This document shows, in pieces, positions 11,990 to 25,300 of a stretch of DNA of 64,000 nucleotides. The DNA is from Neckera pumila (taxonomy: Eukaryota; Streptophyta; Bryopsida; Hypnales; Neckeraceae), in assembly GCA_963969595.1 (NCBI GenBank), contig OZ018415.1:9548001-9612000 (forward strand), in the 5' to 3' direction. Below the pieces are notes generated by a model. That model searched no databases and was not told the origin of the DNA. It saw only the letters and a program-made list of their open reading frames with translations. Every line of letters starts with the position of its first letter. The stretch's first letter is position 1. Made by a program: the position numbers and the translations under genes.

Positions 11990-13045
11990 GCGGGTTCTAA
12001 ATGCGTCCCCTATCTAGGAATGAATGACATGTTCCTTCAAATATCTATTATTATCATTGATGAGTCTGCATTTAAAACACGGTCGATTTTAGAGCAGACG
12101 ACCTTATTGCTACTGATAGATTGCTAAGCTGGATTCTTGCAACTTATCGATCACTTTCAAAACAATATGTCAATAAAAACGCTTTCACACAATAAGGTTT
12201 AGCAGCAGTGCAACCATTGGATTCCGTCAAATTTGTCAAAATCTATTAAAGCAAGAGTCTCTAGCAGAACCTTCTGTCTAAATCACTTCAATCGACTTGA
12301 AAAGCTCCAATAAGTGGGCATTTGTGTATTTTATTCGATTTGATTCCCTTCTTTTCTTTTTCTGTGGCTTCGGAATCTGAGACTATGGAACACCTGCCAT
12401 GCATTGCCTCTTGTTGTCATGAGTTTGTGGCCGGCTTCATCCCTGCTTTTTGCAAGTCTCTCTCCACGTCCATAAACTCTTGCGGTGTATCTATTCCCCT
12501 AATCAACTGCTTCAAATCCTCATCCACCTGGACAAGCTAAAATAAACCATATGTATGCCCACGTTATAATCAACAGCATGAAAGGTTTGAAATACACAAT
12601 ATTGCAATTATGACACAACTGGCGCCAAGTTAAGCGAACCCTTAGAAGCAAAGCCGGGATGAAGCAGAAGTGCACTAGAGGTCAAATTATCATGATAACA
12701 ATTTCAGGATCATTTGGGTACACAATGTCTTTAGGTGCCTACAAACTGGCAACCACCTTCAGGATGGTGTTTCTTGAATTGCCTATCACAGGACAAAAGA
12801 TCACGGTTTATGCATTGGAAGGATAAAAGTTACAGTCAGCTATATAAATGGTCAAGACCTCACAGAAAATACCAATCAGAAATGAATGAAACAAAACTGC
12901 ATAAGGTAACTACACCTAAAACCAACCGTGTCCTAATTGCGACCCCTATCTAGGAAGGACTGACATGTTGCTTGAAGTATGTTCTATTGTCAATGATGAG
13001 TTAGGTAGGCTTAAATGGTCGCTTTAAGAGCATACTACCTTACTC
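11990..13045. repeat. pair of direct repeats of about 125 bp
   Basis: The copies lie at about 11990-12115 and 12925-13045. Shared blocks are CCCCTATCTAGGAA, TGACATGTT, CAATGATGAGT-like and GGTCG sequence. The start of the second copy (AAGGTAACTACACCTAAAA) also resembles the arm of the foldback at 62231-62527. Confidence 0.7.
12417..12527 (-). CDS. orphan 3'-terminal coding exon, product not recognised
   Basis: On the minus strand a polypyrimidine tract and TTGTCCAG acceptor precede a 36-codon open exon ending in TGA at 12417-12419. The peptide includes DEDLKQLIRGIDTPQEFMD and DLQKAGMKPATNS, with an amphipathic, charged composition typical of real protein. I do not recognise the family. No matching upstream exon was found within the window, so it may be a gene remnant or the end of a gene with poorly recognisable exons. 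Confidence 0.35.
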   Translation of the reverse strand: MDEDLKQLIRGIDTPQEFMDVERDLQKAGMKPATNS

Positions 13046-14235
13046 ACTATAATTAGCATACATTCAGCACATACACTTGTCACTCTCTGATGACCTACAC
13101 TATTATTGTGCATTCCGTGTATACTGGTATCCACAGAAACATCTAATTTGGTAAGTACAAGTCAAGTCATCAACATGTATGAGTGCGCTAATAGAAGCCC
13201 ATTTGTCCTTCAAAGGCAATGTCATTAGAGAGGGTTCAGTATAAATCCTTCATAAACCCTAAACACACTTTCAAATCTCTAATTCTATTCCAACAGAAAA
13301 AAATGCAAATTCTAGTGTTTCTCCAAAGAGTAATCTACTCTTTTCCCTGCACAACAAAAGAAATTGATTTACCAGCAGATGGAATTGGTATGATTGTCCA
13401 TCTAGACAACAATATTGTAATAAGGCTTTCCCGTGCTCTTGCTCCAAATAACGGTTGTCTCTCTTCGATTAATCCCGATTGCTTTTGCTTATAAAAATCC
13501 AAGAATGTTGACACTCTGTTCTTTGGCCTAGGCAATTGCACCTTCCATGCATGGCTTTCAGAACTGTGTCCAAGATTTCCTTGGGATTGTGCTCTACCCA
13601 TCTGCACACCAATTTTTTCTTAATTTTAAAAATCTTTACAGAATGACAAGATCAAGAGATGTCCACTTCCTGAAAATCCTGAACCAAATTGCTTTAACAG
13701 GAACCAATAATAAACCCCAGCAATTCATCCACAAGTTATTAATGCACATGTCCACTTTTCAGATTCTACAAAGACCAAAGAATTACATTACAAAAGATTT
13801 GCAAAGGACTCAGTTTCACTCTTCTATTCGATCTCCATCTTGTCCAAGAATCAGCAAATTCTTTTCAAATTACCAGGTATATCTTACAGATAATACAAAC
13901 CATCACTTGCAATCACCTACTTCAATGAGTAGCAACATTGAATGCTTGGCCTAATCTACAAAACGGAAAAATCAGTGCATCTAAAAACCTAAATCATTTA
14001 TGCCAATTTCTCAAAACATTACAACTACATGATTAAGTCTCTGATTACATAAATTGACCAAAAAACCTAAACCTCAATATGCATTCGATCTTAATCCTAG
14101 AATTCACACCATAAAACAAACATCCTGCAGCAAGACAAGACTCCAAGTAAGAAATTTGTTTAAGGTTTCAAACCCTAAAAATGATATACAATTCCAAAGA
14201 AAAGTGGGTTACTATTCCAAAGGATTTTGATTTAC
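13046..14235. other. intergenic or intronic DNA between two minus-strand coding fragments
   Basis: Several open frames of 90-135 codons exist on both strands (13219-13494, 13335-13607, 13547-13954). None shows a recognisable domain. The stretch could be introns or remnants of the potassium-transporter gene. Confidence 0.35.
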
Positions 14236-14395
14236 CTTCACCGATATCATTGGCTCTCAATCCGATGGAGATGGTGGTGAGCATGTAGAGAATGAGAGAC
14301 AAAGCTCCATTGATGTTGTCCCAATGCTGTACTTCTTTGAAAAATGTGCTCTTGAAGATGTACAAAGGGGATGTGCCCAAATCTCCAAAAAACAC
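14236..14395 (-). pseudogene. HAK/KUP/KT potassium transporter, broken first transmembrane exon
   Basis: The peptide reads FFGDLGTSPLYIFKSTF, then DNINGALSLILYMLTT and LRANDIGEG. This is the signature start of plant KUP/HAK/KT potassium transporters (GDLGTSPLY, then GxLSLIxYTL, then RANDxGEGG). The exon ends at a plausible donor (GAAG|GTAAAT on the minus strand). Two defects are visible: a TGA lies in frame just upstream of the GDLGTSPLY block, and the usual stretch around PLIKYVxIVL before RAND is missing. No later KUP exons were found. I infer a gene remnant, not a working transporter. Confidence 0.8.
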
Positions 14396-14702
14396 GCTTC
14401 AAATTGAGAGGCAGATCTGATGTCAAGTACCCCTGATGTCAACGTACAAAGAGTTCAAAATATACGCAGCGTAGGGGATTTGATGCTCTTCATGGCTTCT
14501 TCAGATGCATTGGAGGAGCGCAACGATGCTCATAACTTGAACAATTTGCAAGAATCAAGCGTCGATCTCTTGAACACTCTTTATTTTTCAGACGCCAACA
14601 CTGTCCCCTTCGTTCCCCGCTCCCAACGTTCCCGGTGCCGCGTGGCGTTCCCAATGTTGGGAGCGTCAGCATCTTTTAGATGGAGCCCATAAAGATGGAG
14701 CC

Positions 14703-15406
14703 CATAAAAAAGAAGTTTTTTAGTACATTGTGGGACTAGGTTATTTGACTTTGAACTTTCTTAACTTTAATTTTTGCACTAGAGAGTTTTGAGCTTTAAA
14801 TCCTTACGGTGGAAAATTGAGTTGAGAGTCTAGGAAGAAAAAACCATTTCAAAATAACTTTCATATTTGAAAAAAAATATTAAGAAGAAGTAGATAAGAG
14901 ATAGAAAGAAAATCAAAATTATCAACATCTCTAAAATGGAATTGAAATGCACTAATTCCAATGGTGAGATTGTTCTAGCAAGCAAATTAAACCATGTGGA
15001 ACTTCTTTTTGAAAAAATTGTAAAAATTTGTATTCACAAATGAATCCTAGAAGTTATTTTTTCAAGAAGATGCTCTAATTGCCTCCAAAACAAGATTGTC
15101 TATAACTTTCTCATAACAAATCCAAATGGAATGAATCAAAGCTTTTCATGTAGAAAAAATATAGTCTATGAGCAAAAAATATTTAAAACAAAAATTCAAG
15201 TTTTTGAATTTTTTTTACTACCCTTTCTCCCCTTTTCTGAGCATACTTTTGTTCCCGGGCATCAATTGCAAAAAATTATATTCCCTCAAAGCCAATCAAT
15301 TTTTCTATCTTCAAAAAAAATTCAAAAAATTAGGACATAAAATGAGACCGTAGGTACCTGCCAAAATGCCACTTGTCCTTTAAAAGGACAAATGGTCCTT
15401 TAGAAG
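14703..15406. mobile_element. TTAA-type MITE, copy F (truncated)
   Basis: The interior from about 14705 matches copies D and B, for example ACATTGTGGGACTAGG against ACATTGCGGGACTACA. It ends GGTCCTTTAGAAGCTAA, a mutated family terminus. The first 200 or so bases of the element are missing. Confidence 0.8.
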
Positions 15407-16608
15407 CTAAATGAAAGAAAAACTAGATTGTAAATAACTTTGACAAGAAATCGAAAACTTATATTATCTTCTAAATTTCCAAGGCACCATATTTTGGTGT
15501 TTAAAAAGCTTTGAGGCAGCATTAGAGAGGGTGGAAAGGTAGTTTAAATTTATTTTTTTAATGGAGACCACGATCAAAGGTCTACTTTCTTAGTTGATTT
15601 GAAATTTTTGAAAATCAATATTCATTTTTGGGTGAGAAGAACCCTATAGCAAGCATGCTTGTTGTAAAGTACATCAAAAAATAATTGATAGCCTCCATCA
15701 GCTATAGCCACATTAGTTTGAAGGTTGCTAGCATGTTAGCCTAGAATCGAGCCTATGAGTCTAAGAGCCTAAGCATCTATATTATAGGCACCTTCCATGA
15801 TTATAAGGTATCTTTATTATAGATTTTTATGTTGTAGGTGCCTAATTGTATCATAGGTACCTATATTATAAATTCCTTCCAAAGATATAGGGTACCTATG
15901 TTTTAGGTATGTATGTAATAAACACCTTCAATGGTTGTAAATTACCTACTTACACTTTATAGGCTTACATTTATAGACTCACATGCTAGGATTGTTGCAA
16001 TAGTATTGAAGGCCATGGATTGAAGTTTGATGTTTCAAGTGGCATAATGGATCCATTCTTTTAAAGGTTGCATTTGTCTGGGCTTATGTGAACCACCATG
16101 TTGGTTCACTTTTTAGATTGTAGAAAATAGAAACATTATATAAGGATTTCCAAATCTGGAAGTGTTAGTACTCCGGAATAAGCCATGACTACGAATTAGG
16201 GAGTTTCCCATGATATAGGGATAGGAACTTTAGGAATTTAGGATGAAAGTCTCAAAATGCAATTATAGAAAAACAAAGGGAAAAGTCTAGGAAAAAAAAT
16301 AGGGATTTAAAACTACTAAAAATAATAAATATGAAAAATACAAAAGAAATTGGTAAACTTTAACTACTACTAGAACATAAGGGTAGTGATAGGAACACTA
16401 AAATAGGATAAAAACAGTAAAATTGGGAAAAAATAGTAATTTAGGAGGTTTTCCACTAAATTGGTGCAATTTACATCTAAGTAGTGCAGTTTTCACCAAT
16501 TTGGTGCGTTTTACACTATTTTAACAATTTTTTAATAATCTTGAGTTGGATGAACGTAATTAGGGAAAGAAATCCATTAGGAGTTGGGATATAGGCGAAA
16601 TTAGGTTT

Positions 16609-16610
<2 letters not shown>

Positions 16611-16670
<60 letters not shown>
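16611..16670. repeat. (TC)30 microsatellite
   Basis: An uninterrupted run of 30 TC dinucleotides. Confidence 0.99.
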
Positions 16671-16673
<3 letters not shown>

Positions 16674-17795
16674 TTCTTGTGTGTATATGTGTTTTGAGAG
16701 CTTGGAAGAAAAATTGTAGAAAAAATGTTAGGAGATTAGAGAAATGACTTAAAGACTAATGTTAGGACAATTTGTTGAGTAGGTTTCATCATTTCATGAG
16801 AGGAGATGGGCAAAAAAGCTAACTTACCAAGGTCAGATGGGAAGTTGGTTTGAGGGAAGAAGGAAGAGTGAGGTTGGAAGACTTAGAAGAACGACCAACT
16901 TTGACGAGCTGCCACGGACATTAGACTTTGAAATAGGAGCTGAAATTTAGAGGGGGGCTATGCCTTCAAGTCAATTTTCAATCAAGACTAGTGTTGCCCG
17001 ATTTGGAGCTCAAACATGGTGGTGGTGATAGATTTTGTGGCGGGAGGTCTGCTGCCGCAGGTTTTTTTGAGCTGCAACTTTGGATAGCGACTGCGGCAAA
17101 TTGGTGAGGCGCAAGGAGCTGAATTTTGGAGGGAAGTAAGATGAGGAGGTTAGCTTTTCAAAGGGACAATTCTTGCGCCATTTGGAGCTCAGACAAGTTC
17201 ATAGCAGACATTTTTCTAGTAGGAGGTCTGTTATCCTAGGAAGAAGCCCAATTTGAGTTTTTTGATGGAACTTTGCCCAATTCTTATGGAATGCTTGCAA
17301 TTTTCATTGCATTGAATCATGGAAAGAGTTTGTGAATGCATGTGTTGTTAAATTAGATGTTGGAGGATGCATGGGAGTAAATTTTTAAGGTTTGGGGCAT
17401 ATGTAGAAGCGCTGCCCGAATTATACTAAGATTAGGTGTGGAATCTTAGGTTTGATCTCATTTAGGGCCCATTTTGGTGCTCTAATTGTGATTTTGAAGA
17501 AAATTTAGGTCCTAGGGTAAACATTGACACCTAAAGTGAATTGTGAATTCATTTGGGTCATTGCATGAAGAAGTGGTGAGTTTTAGTGGTGACATTTTGT
17601 GCTGGAATTCTCTTTTAGGGTTGAAATTAGCCCATTGTGGGTGCCCTATTTGAGAATTTAATAGTGATTTTGGCTATAGGAGTCCATTGCTTGGAGGCGT
17701 GTAGATTAGGGTCCCATACGCTTCCCCTTGGCCCAACTTTGTGGATGGATTTTGCCTTACGGTAGAATTTCACTCACAGCTTACACCTGTACTAA
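16671..17795. other. intergenic DNA, nothing recognised
   Basis: Some stretches are less AT-rich than the surroundings (about 16900-17250), but no open frame or known motif is seen. Confidence 0.45.
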
Positions 17796-18712
17796 CCCTT
17801 AAAGTTCCATGACTATGTTCACTGAAAATGCTCAAAAATTGTCATTTTTAAACAAGTACCAAAGTTTTGAAAAAAAGAAATTTTTGACACATGTAATTAT
17901 AAGATCTTGTAGTATGCTGACTTGAGAGCATGTGGTAAAAATTTCAAAAAAATTCACTGTGTTGATAGCAAGATATAAGCATTTAAATTCATTCAAATCA
18001 TTTTGTTGGCCTTGCAAAAAACAGGGCAACTGTACTTCAGAAGCTCAATTTTTTATGAAAAAATGTCCAAAAGGGTGGTGCTTCTTTGGACTTTTTTTCC
18101 TAGACAAGTTGGCCACATGCTTGAAAAATTTCCCATCACTTGGATTGTACAACATATAGAAAAAAAATAATAAGTAGACAGTAGTAAAGAATGATTCAAA
18201 ATACAAAATTGTTAAGAATTTAATTATGGAATTGAAAAATGCCAATTCAAATTATTGTAATGTTGTCATAAACAATCTACATTCTATGATTTATTTATTT
18301 TAAATATAGAAAATTGAGTAAGGTAAAGGACTTCAAAGTTTATTTTTAATGTATAGAATCCATAACTGCCCGAAAACCAAAAATCCTCATAACTTTTGAC
18401 TCTTTGATCAAAATGGAATGATTCAAAGGTTTCCACATATATATAACTCTAGAAAACCAATTTCAAACTTTTATTTTTGAAAAAATGATTCCTTTTTATC
18501 TGCCCCGACTGGTCATTTACAAAAAAAAGTAACATATTGGGTCATAACTTTTTACTCATATTTCCAAATGTCGTGAAATTTAGTGCATATGAAATATATT
18601 CCTTGTCCCCACCTTCTATTAAATTTTGGGCCAAAAATATGGAAATCTCTAGTCACACGTACTTGCCAAAAATTTCTATGTAGCCAAAAAATGCATGTTA
18701 GTCCTTTAGGGG
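17796..18712. mobile_element. TTAA-type MITE, subfamily G
   Basis: It begins CCCTTAAAGTTCC beside CTAA and ends GTCCTTTAGGGG followed by TTAA at 18713-18716. About 917 bp. The interior differs from copies A-E and defines a subfamily shared with copies H (36408-37070) and I (31992-32492 plus 34337-34505), for example TTGGCCTTGCAAAAAACAGG and TTTCCAAATGTCGTGAAATT. Confidence 0.85.
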
Positions 18713-19045
18713 TTAATGGAGAATGCTAGTATGTGAGCATAGAATCTGTGAGCCCATAAGCCTAAGTGTCTATATTATAGATACCTATGTTATAGATTGT
18801 TTTCATATTCTAATGTATCTATATTATATATACATATACATACATACATATGTTATAAACACCTTCAAATGATTGTAGGTACATAACTGTATAATTAGAC
18901 TCAAGGCATATAGGCTCACATCTCTATGCTTACGCATTAGCATTATTGTCCAATAAACAATGATAGTCATTTGCAACAGGTTGAAATTTTATGTTTCAAG
19001 TGGCATAATAGGTCTATTTTTCAAAGGTTGCAACTACCTAAGCTT

Positions 19046-20039
19046 ACACCCATTTGTATATACTTCAAATACTGTTTCCAGAAGTGATGCAAGGAAGAGT
19101 GATTGGATTTGGGTTTGGGTTTGATACCACTCTTTTCAAGGGAAAATGATAGTACTCAGTTGGGCAATGAAGATGTTGTGAACAAAAATTTGCCATCTAA
19201 GCAAATCCATATGAGATTTTGCAAAGAATTTAACTACATGGTGTTGGTTATATTGTCTGAAAGAAACACTCAAAGAAACAATTGGTGAGCAATCACATAT
19301 CAAACTCATTGTAGAACTGGGTGGGATTGATGGAGGTGGGAAATTGATTGATTTCCAGGAGGTATTGTAAGATAGTAAGATAGAGCCACCCATAACTGAC
19401 CAAATAAGGAATTCCAACATGACCTGGAGATTTGAAGGCAAAACAAATATTTTTCAGAGATATATCAATAGAAATGATAAGGATTGCAAATAAATTGGTA
19501 ATTTAATCGCTTGAACTGAAATTACTATGAATTTTGGGAGGCAGAAAGTGCTCCGGACCCATGGCCAACGTCTAGACTCTTCCAATCCCGATCATTCAAT
19601 AACTTTTTTCCTAATCATTATTTCCTACTTTCTTTCTCACAACTTGGAACATGTGTCATGTATTTATAAGTTCCAATCTTGAAAAGGAAAAAAAAATACA
19701 TTCTAAGCTCGGTCAAAAATATGTGCACCTAATATAGTTAAGGAAAAGGTCATTGGTTGGGAATGGGTGGCTCTACCTTAAGTACTACATGCTTATAATT
19801 TCTTAGCACCAACTTTCAACTTGAACCTCCTCAAATGAGCACCTGAAGATTTGACAAGTCCAGAAACTTATAAAATTTCATAATCCCCAACATCTAATAA
19901 GAAATGTGGCTAATACTCCAATTGTTTCAGGGACTCCATCTTGGAGCCTTTAGGTGAAAGATCCTATAATTATAATATTAGTTTAGATCTTTAAATCAAT
20001 CTTGGATCTCGTCAAAAAGAATGCCAAAAGTAACACATG
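19046..20039. other. intergenic DNA, nothing recognised
   Basis: Short open frames on both strands near 19103-19441 carry no recognisable motif. Confidence 0.4.
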
Positions 20040-20452
20040 TTCTATGTTTGTTTTTTATAATTAGAATTTTCAAAATTAAATTTAAAAAACAAAGTTATAT
20101 ATTTTCAATTTGTGGGGCACACAAAATAATACTCTTTATAACTATCACCTCAATTATTTGAAATTGAATGGTTCAATTTTTTTGAATAGGTATCACTTTA
20201 CACAATTGAATTAAGTTTATTAATAGTTTTATAAAATATATGTTTAACTACCTGTTTTGACATTGATATTACAAAAGAACTTATAACTTCTGTAATATTT
20301 ATTTGAAGGATGTAAAATAGAGCAGCCCATGTTGATTGAGATGAGAAACATCCGTTCAAAAACTCTCAAGTTAAAATTCTAAAATATGAAGTCCATAGAG
20401 TTTGTCCACGTTCTCAAAAATCCAATGTGGGCTCCTTAGTCCCTTAAGGGTT
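20040..20452. mobile_element. MITE-like repeat, subfamily K copy 2
   Basis: It is homologous to 9418-9839. Shared blocks include TTTGAAATTGAATGGTTCAA and ATGTGGGCTCCTTAGTCCCT. It ends CCCTTAAGGGTTCAA. Confidence 0.65.
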
Positions 20453-21689
20453 CAAGTATTTTAGATTAGACTGTGACACTAATTAGATAAAATAGAATAC
20501 ATTACACTTGGGTAATCTACATCAAGTTGGGTTTAATCAGACCACACAAAAATACTACATTTCATTTCTTCCATGAAGAACTACAAGAACTGTAACACCT
20601 GCCAAGAAAATTATAATGTCTCTCTAGTCGTGTGAAAACTTTGACAAAGAAAGAGGCACATGAAATTTAGAATAGACCTCTTCAAATAAAATTTAAGAGT
20701 TTAGTAAGGGAGCCAACCCATTTCCAATCATTTAAGCAATTGAGCATATCTAGAGCATAGGTATATTGAGTGGAAATTTTTTTTCTATGTGCAGAAATAG
20801 ATTTAAGGAAGAGTCTATACTTTTTCATAATTTTATTTTTGTGAACAAAATCACCATGAACTTTTTAGGTAAAGGTTATGTTTGTCTCATACTAATCATA
20901 TAGATCATCCTATTTCTGACCAAGTTGGTTGCAAATCGAGAGTCTTGTAGCCCAAACATAATCCGCCATTCTTGATTACTTATTCATCTCATAACTGATA
21001 GGAAATGGACTTCCCTACACTACCAAAATGGGTTGGCTCCCACAGACGGATAACAATTTCAGCCGCAGGTGCACCAACATGATATCAAAATTTCAAAACA
21101 GATATCTCTTCATATTATTCAATCAAGAAAGAACCAAGATTCTAATGGCTATAAATTGACAAAGTCGATTGATCATATCAATAAAATAAAATAATGCATA
21201 TGGTCTCTAATTTTATATCACCAAAATCAATACGAGAAGAACATTGCAGTCATGGTCAATCTATATATAAAAAGAACTAGATAAAATAGTCCCCGGCCTA
21301 CAACTTGCTCAAAGCTACTTTTAGAAAACAATGACTGAGGTTCACTTTGGACTTCAATCATCTTGGTCCTCTAAGAGTTTAACAACTACACCAAAATCAT
21401 CCCCATAGCACTTGGCATTAACAAGAGAAACCCAATCTTTGCATAAAAACATCCCACCACTGATGAGTTTGTACGTGTTTGGCAGGCCTAGATGCATTTC
21501 CTGTTCAATTCCCCACTTTTAGTCTCCACTGCAAGCAAATCCTCTACAAGTTGACACATAGAATTCATGTTGCATTGGGCACAAATGTCTTGCTAGATAT
21601 GTAATAATGCTAATTCTAGTCTCACTATAAATTGTCTAGTTACTAAGCCAGAGAAAACTTGAAATCACAATTTATCAAACAATATTCAC
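20453..21689. other. intergenic DNA, nothing recognised
   Basis: AT-rich DNA without a supportable gene. It lies 3' of the kinase exon and could include introns or 3' exons that I cannot recognise. Confidence 0.4.
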
Positions 21690-22149
21690 CTTCCACATTA
21701 GCAAGCACTTTGCAAATCTCCGAAAAGTTAGGTCTATACTGTGGATCAGCATGCCAACAAAGTTTGATGACTGTCCTCAATTGTGAATCTAGAGGAGGCA
21801 CCTGGGCTCTAACCCCAGAAAGCACCACATCCCAATCTGAGGCTTTCAAATCTTCAAAAGATGTACACCCTGTTAAAATCTCATAACAGGTCATGCCAAA
21901 ACTATAAACATCTGCTTCTTTTGACCATGCCAATGCTTTTGATTTAGTGGTTTGATGGTTGAATTGAGTCAATATCTCCGGAGCTCTCCAGAAGCCTATA
22001 CCCATAACTCCCACAAAGCATTCAAAATCAGCTACCACGCATTGAAAGTCGTCTTGATCAGGACTGCCTACATTGACAAGGATATTGGAGGCCTTCAAGT
22101 CCCTATGCAAGATGTTGCGAATGTGCAGACTTTGTATTCCTTCCGCAAT
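21690..22149 (-). CDS. protein kinase (TKL-like) exon, C-lobe
   Basis: The exon encodes most of a kinase C-lobe. It runs from IAEGIQSLHIRNIL into the catalytic loop HRDLKASNIL, then VVADFECFVG where DFG is expected, then the activation segment and APE (GIGFWRAPEIL). After that come KEADVYSFGMTCYEILTG and LCWHADPQYRPNFSEICKVL. The acceptor TTCTAG and donor AAG|GTGAAT fit a single exon of about 460 bp, open throughout. The catalytic Asp of HRD and the metal-binding Asp of DFE are kept; Gly of DFG is replaced by Glu. The HRDLKxSN and FWRAPE pattern is TKL-like. No N-lobe (glycine loop, VAIK lysine) was found upstream, where a mobile element starts about 200 bp away. It is either one exon of a larger gene or a gene fragment. 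Confidence 0.8.
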
Positions 22150-22346
22150 CTAGAACATGATTTTGATAAGGTAGGGAATTCAAAAGGTGAGTGTTTGTGT
22201 CGTAGCACAGAAAGCACAAAATCCTTCTCTAAGGCCTAAATTGGCCCTAAAGTGACTCGTGTATCGTTCCACATAGATTTGAGGTGTAGTTCTCCAAAGT
22301 GACCAGAATGGAATGCGTTGGTAGCCAAAAACAAAACCCAAGTACT

Positions 22347-25300
22347 AATATAGACCGGATCCAGCTCCAGTAATCTGGAACCGGAAACTGCTTTTTTGAT
22401 TATATAGCCGGTCTAAGTATGTAACTATATGTAATAAATTTGAGTTTAACCTCTAGACCAAGAGGGATCTGCAGCGTTGGGATTCTGGAAGGACGCTTAA
22501 CTCCTACCCTCTGGGTTTTACTGTGTCAGGAGCTCCACAGAATAAACTTTGAAAAATAAACTTTGAGAAGAAAACTTTGAAAAGAACAAAGAGAAAAAGA
22601 CCTTCCTCACAACTAGACTGGAATCATCAACAGTCTAGCAGGTTACGCAAGATAGTCTGAATTCTCCGAATAAAAGCTACAACGACGGACTATTGGACAA
22701 TCCACGGCCTAGGTGGAGAAGGGACGTTAGGAAAAGCAGGAGAGCCACGTTACTTTTTGACAAAAGCAGCTTCTTGACAAAAGCCGGCTCTGATTCTCAA
22801 AAGAAATCCTACTGTATTCTGTGTGCTACTAAATCTCTCCAGGGACCAGATACTTCATGTATCTGGGATCACCTCTTCTTTACCCAAGTCTGCAATCACA
22901 CTGCTCAAATACTCAACACGGACAAGTGAAAAAAGTGGGCAGCACACATTTGTGATTTGGAAAATACCAAAGGATTTTGCAGATATTCTATTGGGAAAAC
23001 AAAGTATGGAAATGAACCCGGATTACAACTAAAACCTGAGCTTAAATACTAAACTACCAATCTAACTCAAAAAGTGCCTATGTCTAATTTCAGCCAAGGG
23101 AATGACATGTTTCATTCCTTCCCGGACTGCTAGAGTAGTTGACTTAACTACAGTCCAAAAAGATGTCCACCAAAAGTGGATCTTAGATCCTATAATTCCG
23201 GAATTAACCCGAGTCCTAACTCCTACTTGTCTAAAACTTTCCTACTGCCAAAATTAGGCCTGCAGCCCTACTGTCTATGCTACAGTCCTTTATCTACTTC
23301 CTATTCTTCTTTGCCGGTGAATCGCTCGTCCTGGCTAGTCCCTTCCGGGCTAGCGGCTTCTTTCCAGTCTGAAGCTTGGCAGCTCGTTGGGCCCGGAGTT
23401 TGGTCTTCTCTCTGGTTGCCTTGGCCTTCATCGCTTGAGTGTCTGCCAATGCCAAGTCTGGATCAGAGTAAGGTTCAGACTCTTGTTCCAACCTGGACTC
23501 TTCTTCCTCCTCATCTGATGTGTCTTCTTTTTCTTCCTCCTCCGGAATCCGGGCCGCTTTCTTCTTGGCCGATGGAGGTTCCAAAGCCTTCCTCTTGTGC
23601 ACCATCGGGACAGATTTCACCACCTTGCTTTGAGATGTTGCTTCACCTCCAATTGCCTTCCGGATTACTCCTTTCCCGTGCGATCCTAATGACTGCTCGC
23701 GACCGGCTTCCAATTCGGTCTTGACAATGGACTGGATGAGGCTAGTCATCCCTCCTTCTTCTCCAAACTGCACCTTCTTTCCAGGAGTCTTTGGAGAAGA
23801 CTTAGAAAGTGAGAGGGTACTGAGTTGTTTGGTCTTGGCGCTCTCCCCTGGGACTGACCCGCCTGGACCGTTTGCTGGTTCCGGTCCCTGTAACTTTGCC
23901 GGATCCGGCGCAGTCACTCCCGTTATCTCCATCGTATCAGATGCCGGTTCGGTGACCTTGGTGATTTCCACTTTGGTCTCCTCCGGTTGGTTGGTCTTGG
24001 CCTCCTGGTGCTCCTCCGAAATAGATGGGTTAGGTAATACCTGAGGAGTCTTTCCTTTGATCTTGTCTTCCTTGGGTAGCTGCGAAGCTGGCTCGGTTTC
24101 CGGTTCCGGTCTCGATATAGGATCATCTTGTGGTCTGATTTCGTGCATTACTTCTCGCAGCTGCTCTAGCGTAGACTCCATCTTCTTGTGGTAAGTTACC
24201 ATTGCCAAAACTAGCTTAGGGGCCAACTGCTTACTCTCCTCCATTACTTGTTTGTCGAAGAGGTTGGCCTTGTTCACCACTTCCTCCGGATGTTTGATGA
24301 AGTCCCGGATTCGGGATAGAGTATCCCGGGTCTGGGTGGAGAATTTCTTCTCCCTCTCCACTTCTTCATCTTTTTTCCGCAGCTCCTGCCTTAGGGCTGC
24401 CAATTGGCTGGCCTGCTTGGCCAGCTCCGCCTTTCCTTCTTGACTCTCCTTTTCCCGAATAAGCCGACTTACTCGAGTTAAGGCTTGGCTAGGGTGAGTG
24501 ACCCCTACAGTGGTGTAGATGGTCTGCATCACTTTCCTTTCCTTCATGTACCGGTCCTTGAAGTCACTCACCTCTCGTGAAATCCTCTCAAGGGGCTCAT
24601 CTCTCCAGACCGGATCACTTTCCTTGGTCTGTTCCTCTTCCACTCGATCCTTTCCTCTCGTATCCTTTCTCTCATCGTCGCCTTCCCTTTCTGACTCACT
24701 CAAATCATCCTTACCCTCTTCCTCTTCATCTTCCTCATCTGAGGACTCGTCCTCCATTTTGGTCTCAAGTTCTAAGTCCAGAAGTTCAAATTGTACGAGT
24801 GCAGATGCGGCTTCATACTCTACCTTCTCATCCTTCGTCAATACTCCCTCAGACTGATAAAGGTGATAGAGAAAGGGGCAGATAGGGGATGGCTTAGCTT
24901 TCTTTGCTTTTGCCATCTTATCTACCTGATCCTGAATGATCACTCCCCAATCTACTTTCCGGTCCCCTGCTAACGCACCAAAGATGGTGTTGGCTAGGGT
25001 CCTAGAAACTTGACTCGACCTCTCTGGACTAAGGATGGTAAGGATATACTGCAACAACCTCTACTCTCTTGGGTCTATGCAGTCATTGACTCGGAATCCA
25101 TCCTTGCGGCTGAGAGGGTTTCGAAATTTACCTAATGCGGATTGATCTTTCCGGGATGTGAGTCCCTCACCTTCTTCATTGAAAAGGTAGACCTGCCTCT
25201 GCATCGGCACTGTCCACTTCGCCGGCTGAGTTTGGATGGTCTTGTTGTGTCGGCCCGCCAACTTGCCCGACAGTTTCCTCACCATGTCCTCGTTCTTGAA

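Larger units (their letters stand above)
15705..19045. repeat. dispersed repeat pair with TATTATAGGTACC-like motifs
   Basis: The copies are about 15705-16100 and 18718-19045. Both run from GCTAGTATGT-like sequence through many CTATATTATAG blocks, to a shared end resembling TTTCAAGTGGCATAATGG and AAAGGTTGCA. The second copy begins directly beyond MITE G. Confidence 0.7.

Noticed and set aside
12730..12800. Minus-strand peptide ending FKKHHPEGGCQFVGT
   Set aside because: It looks protein-like but is very short, without a clear acceptor or a recognised family.
23176..24885. Long plus-strand open frames (182, 107, 112, 102 codons)
   Set aside because: They are mirror frames of the minus-strand coiled-coil ORF; their Ser/Pro-rich composition is the complement of Glu/Lys-rich codons.
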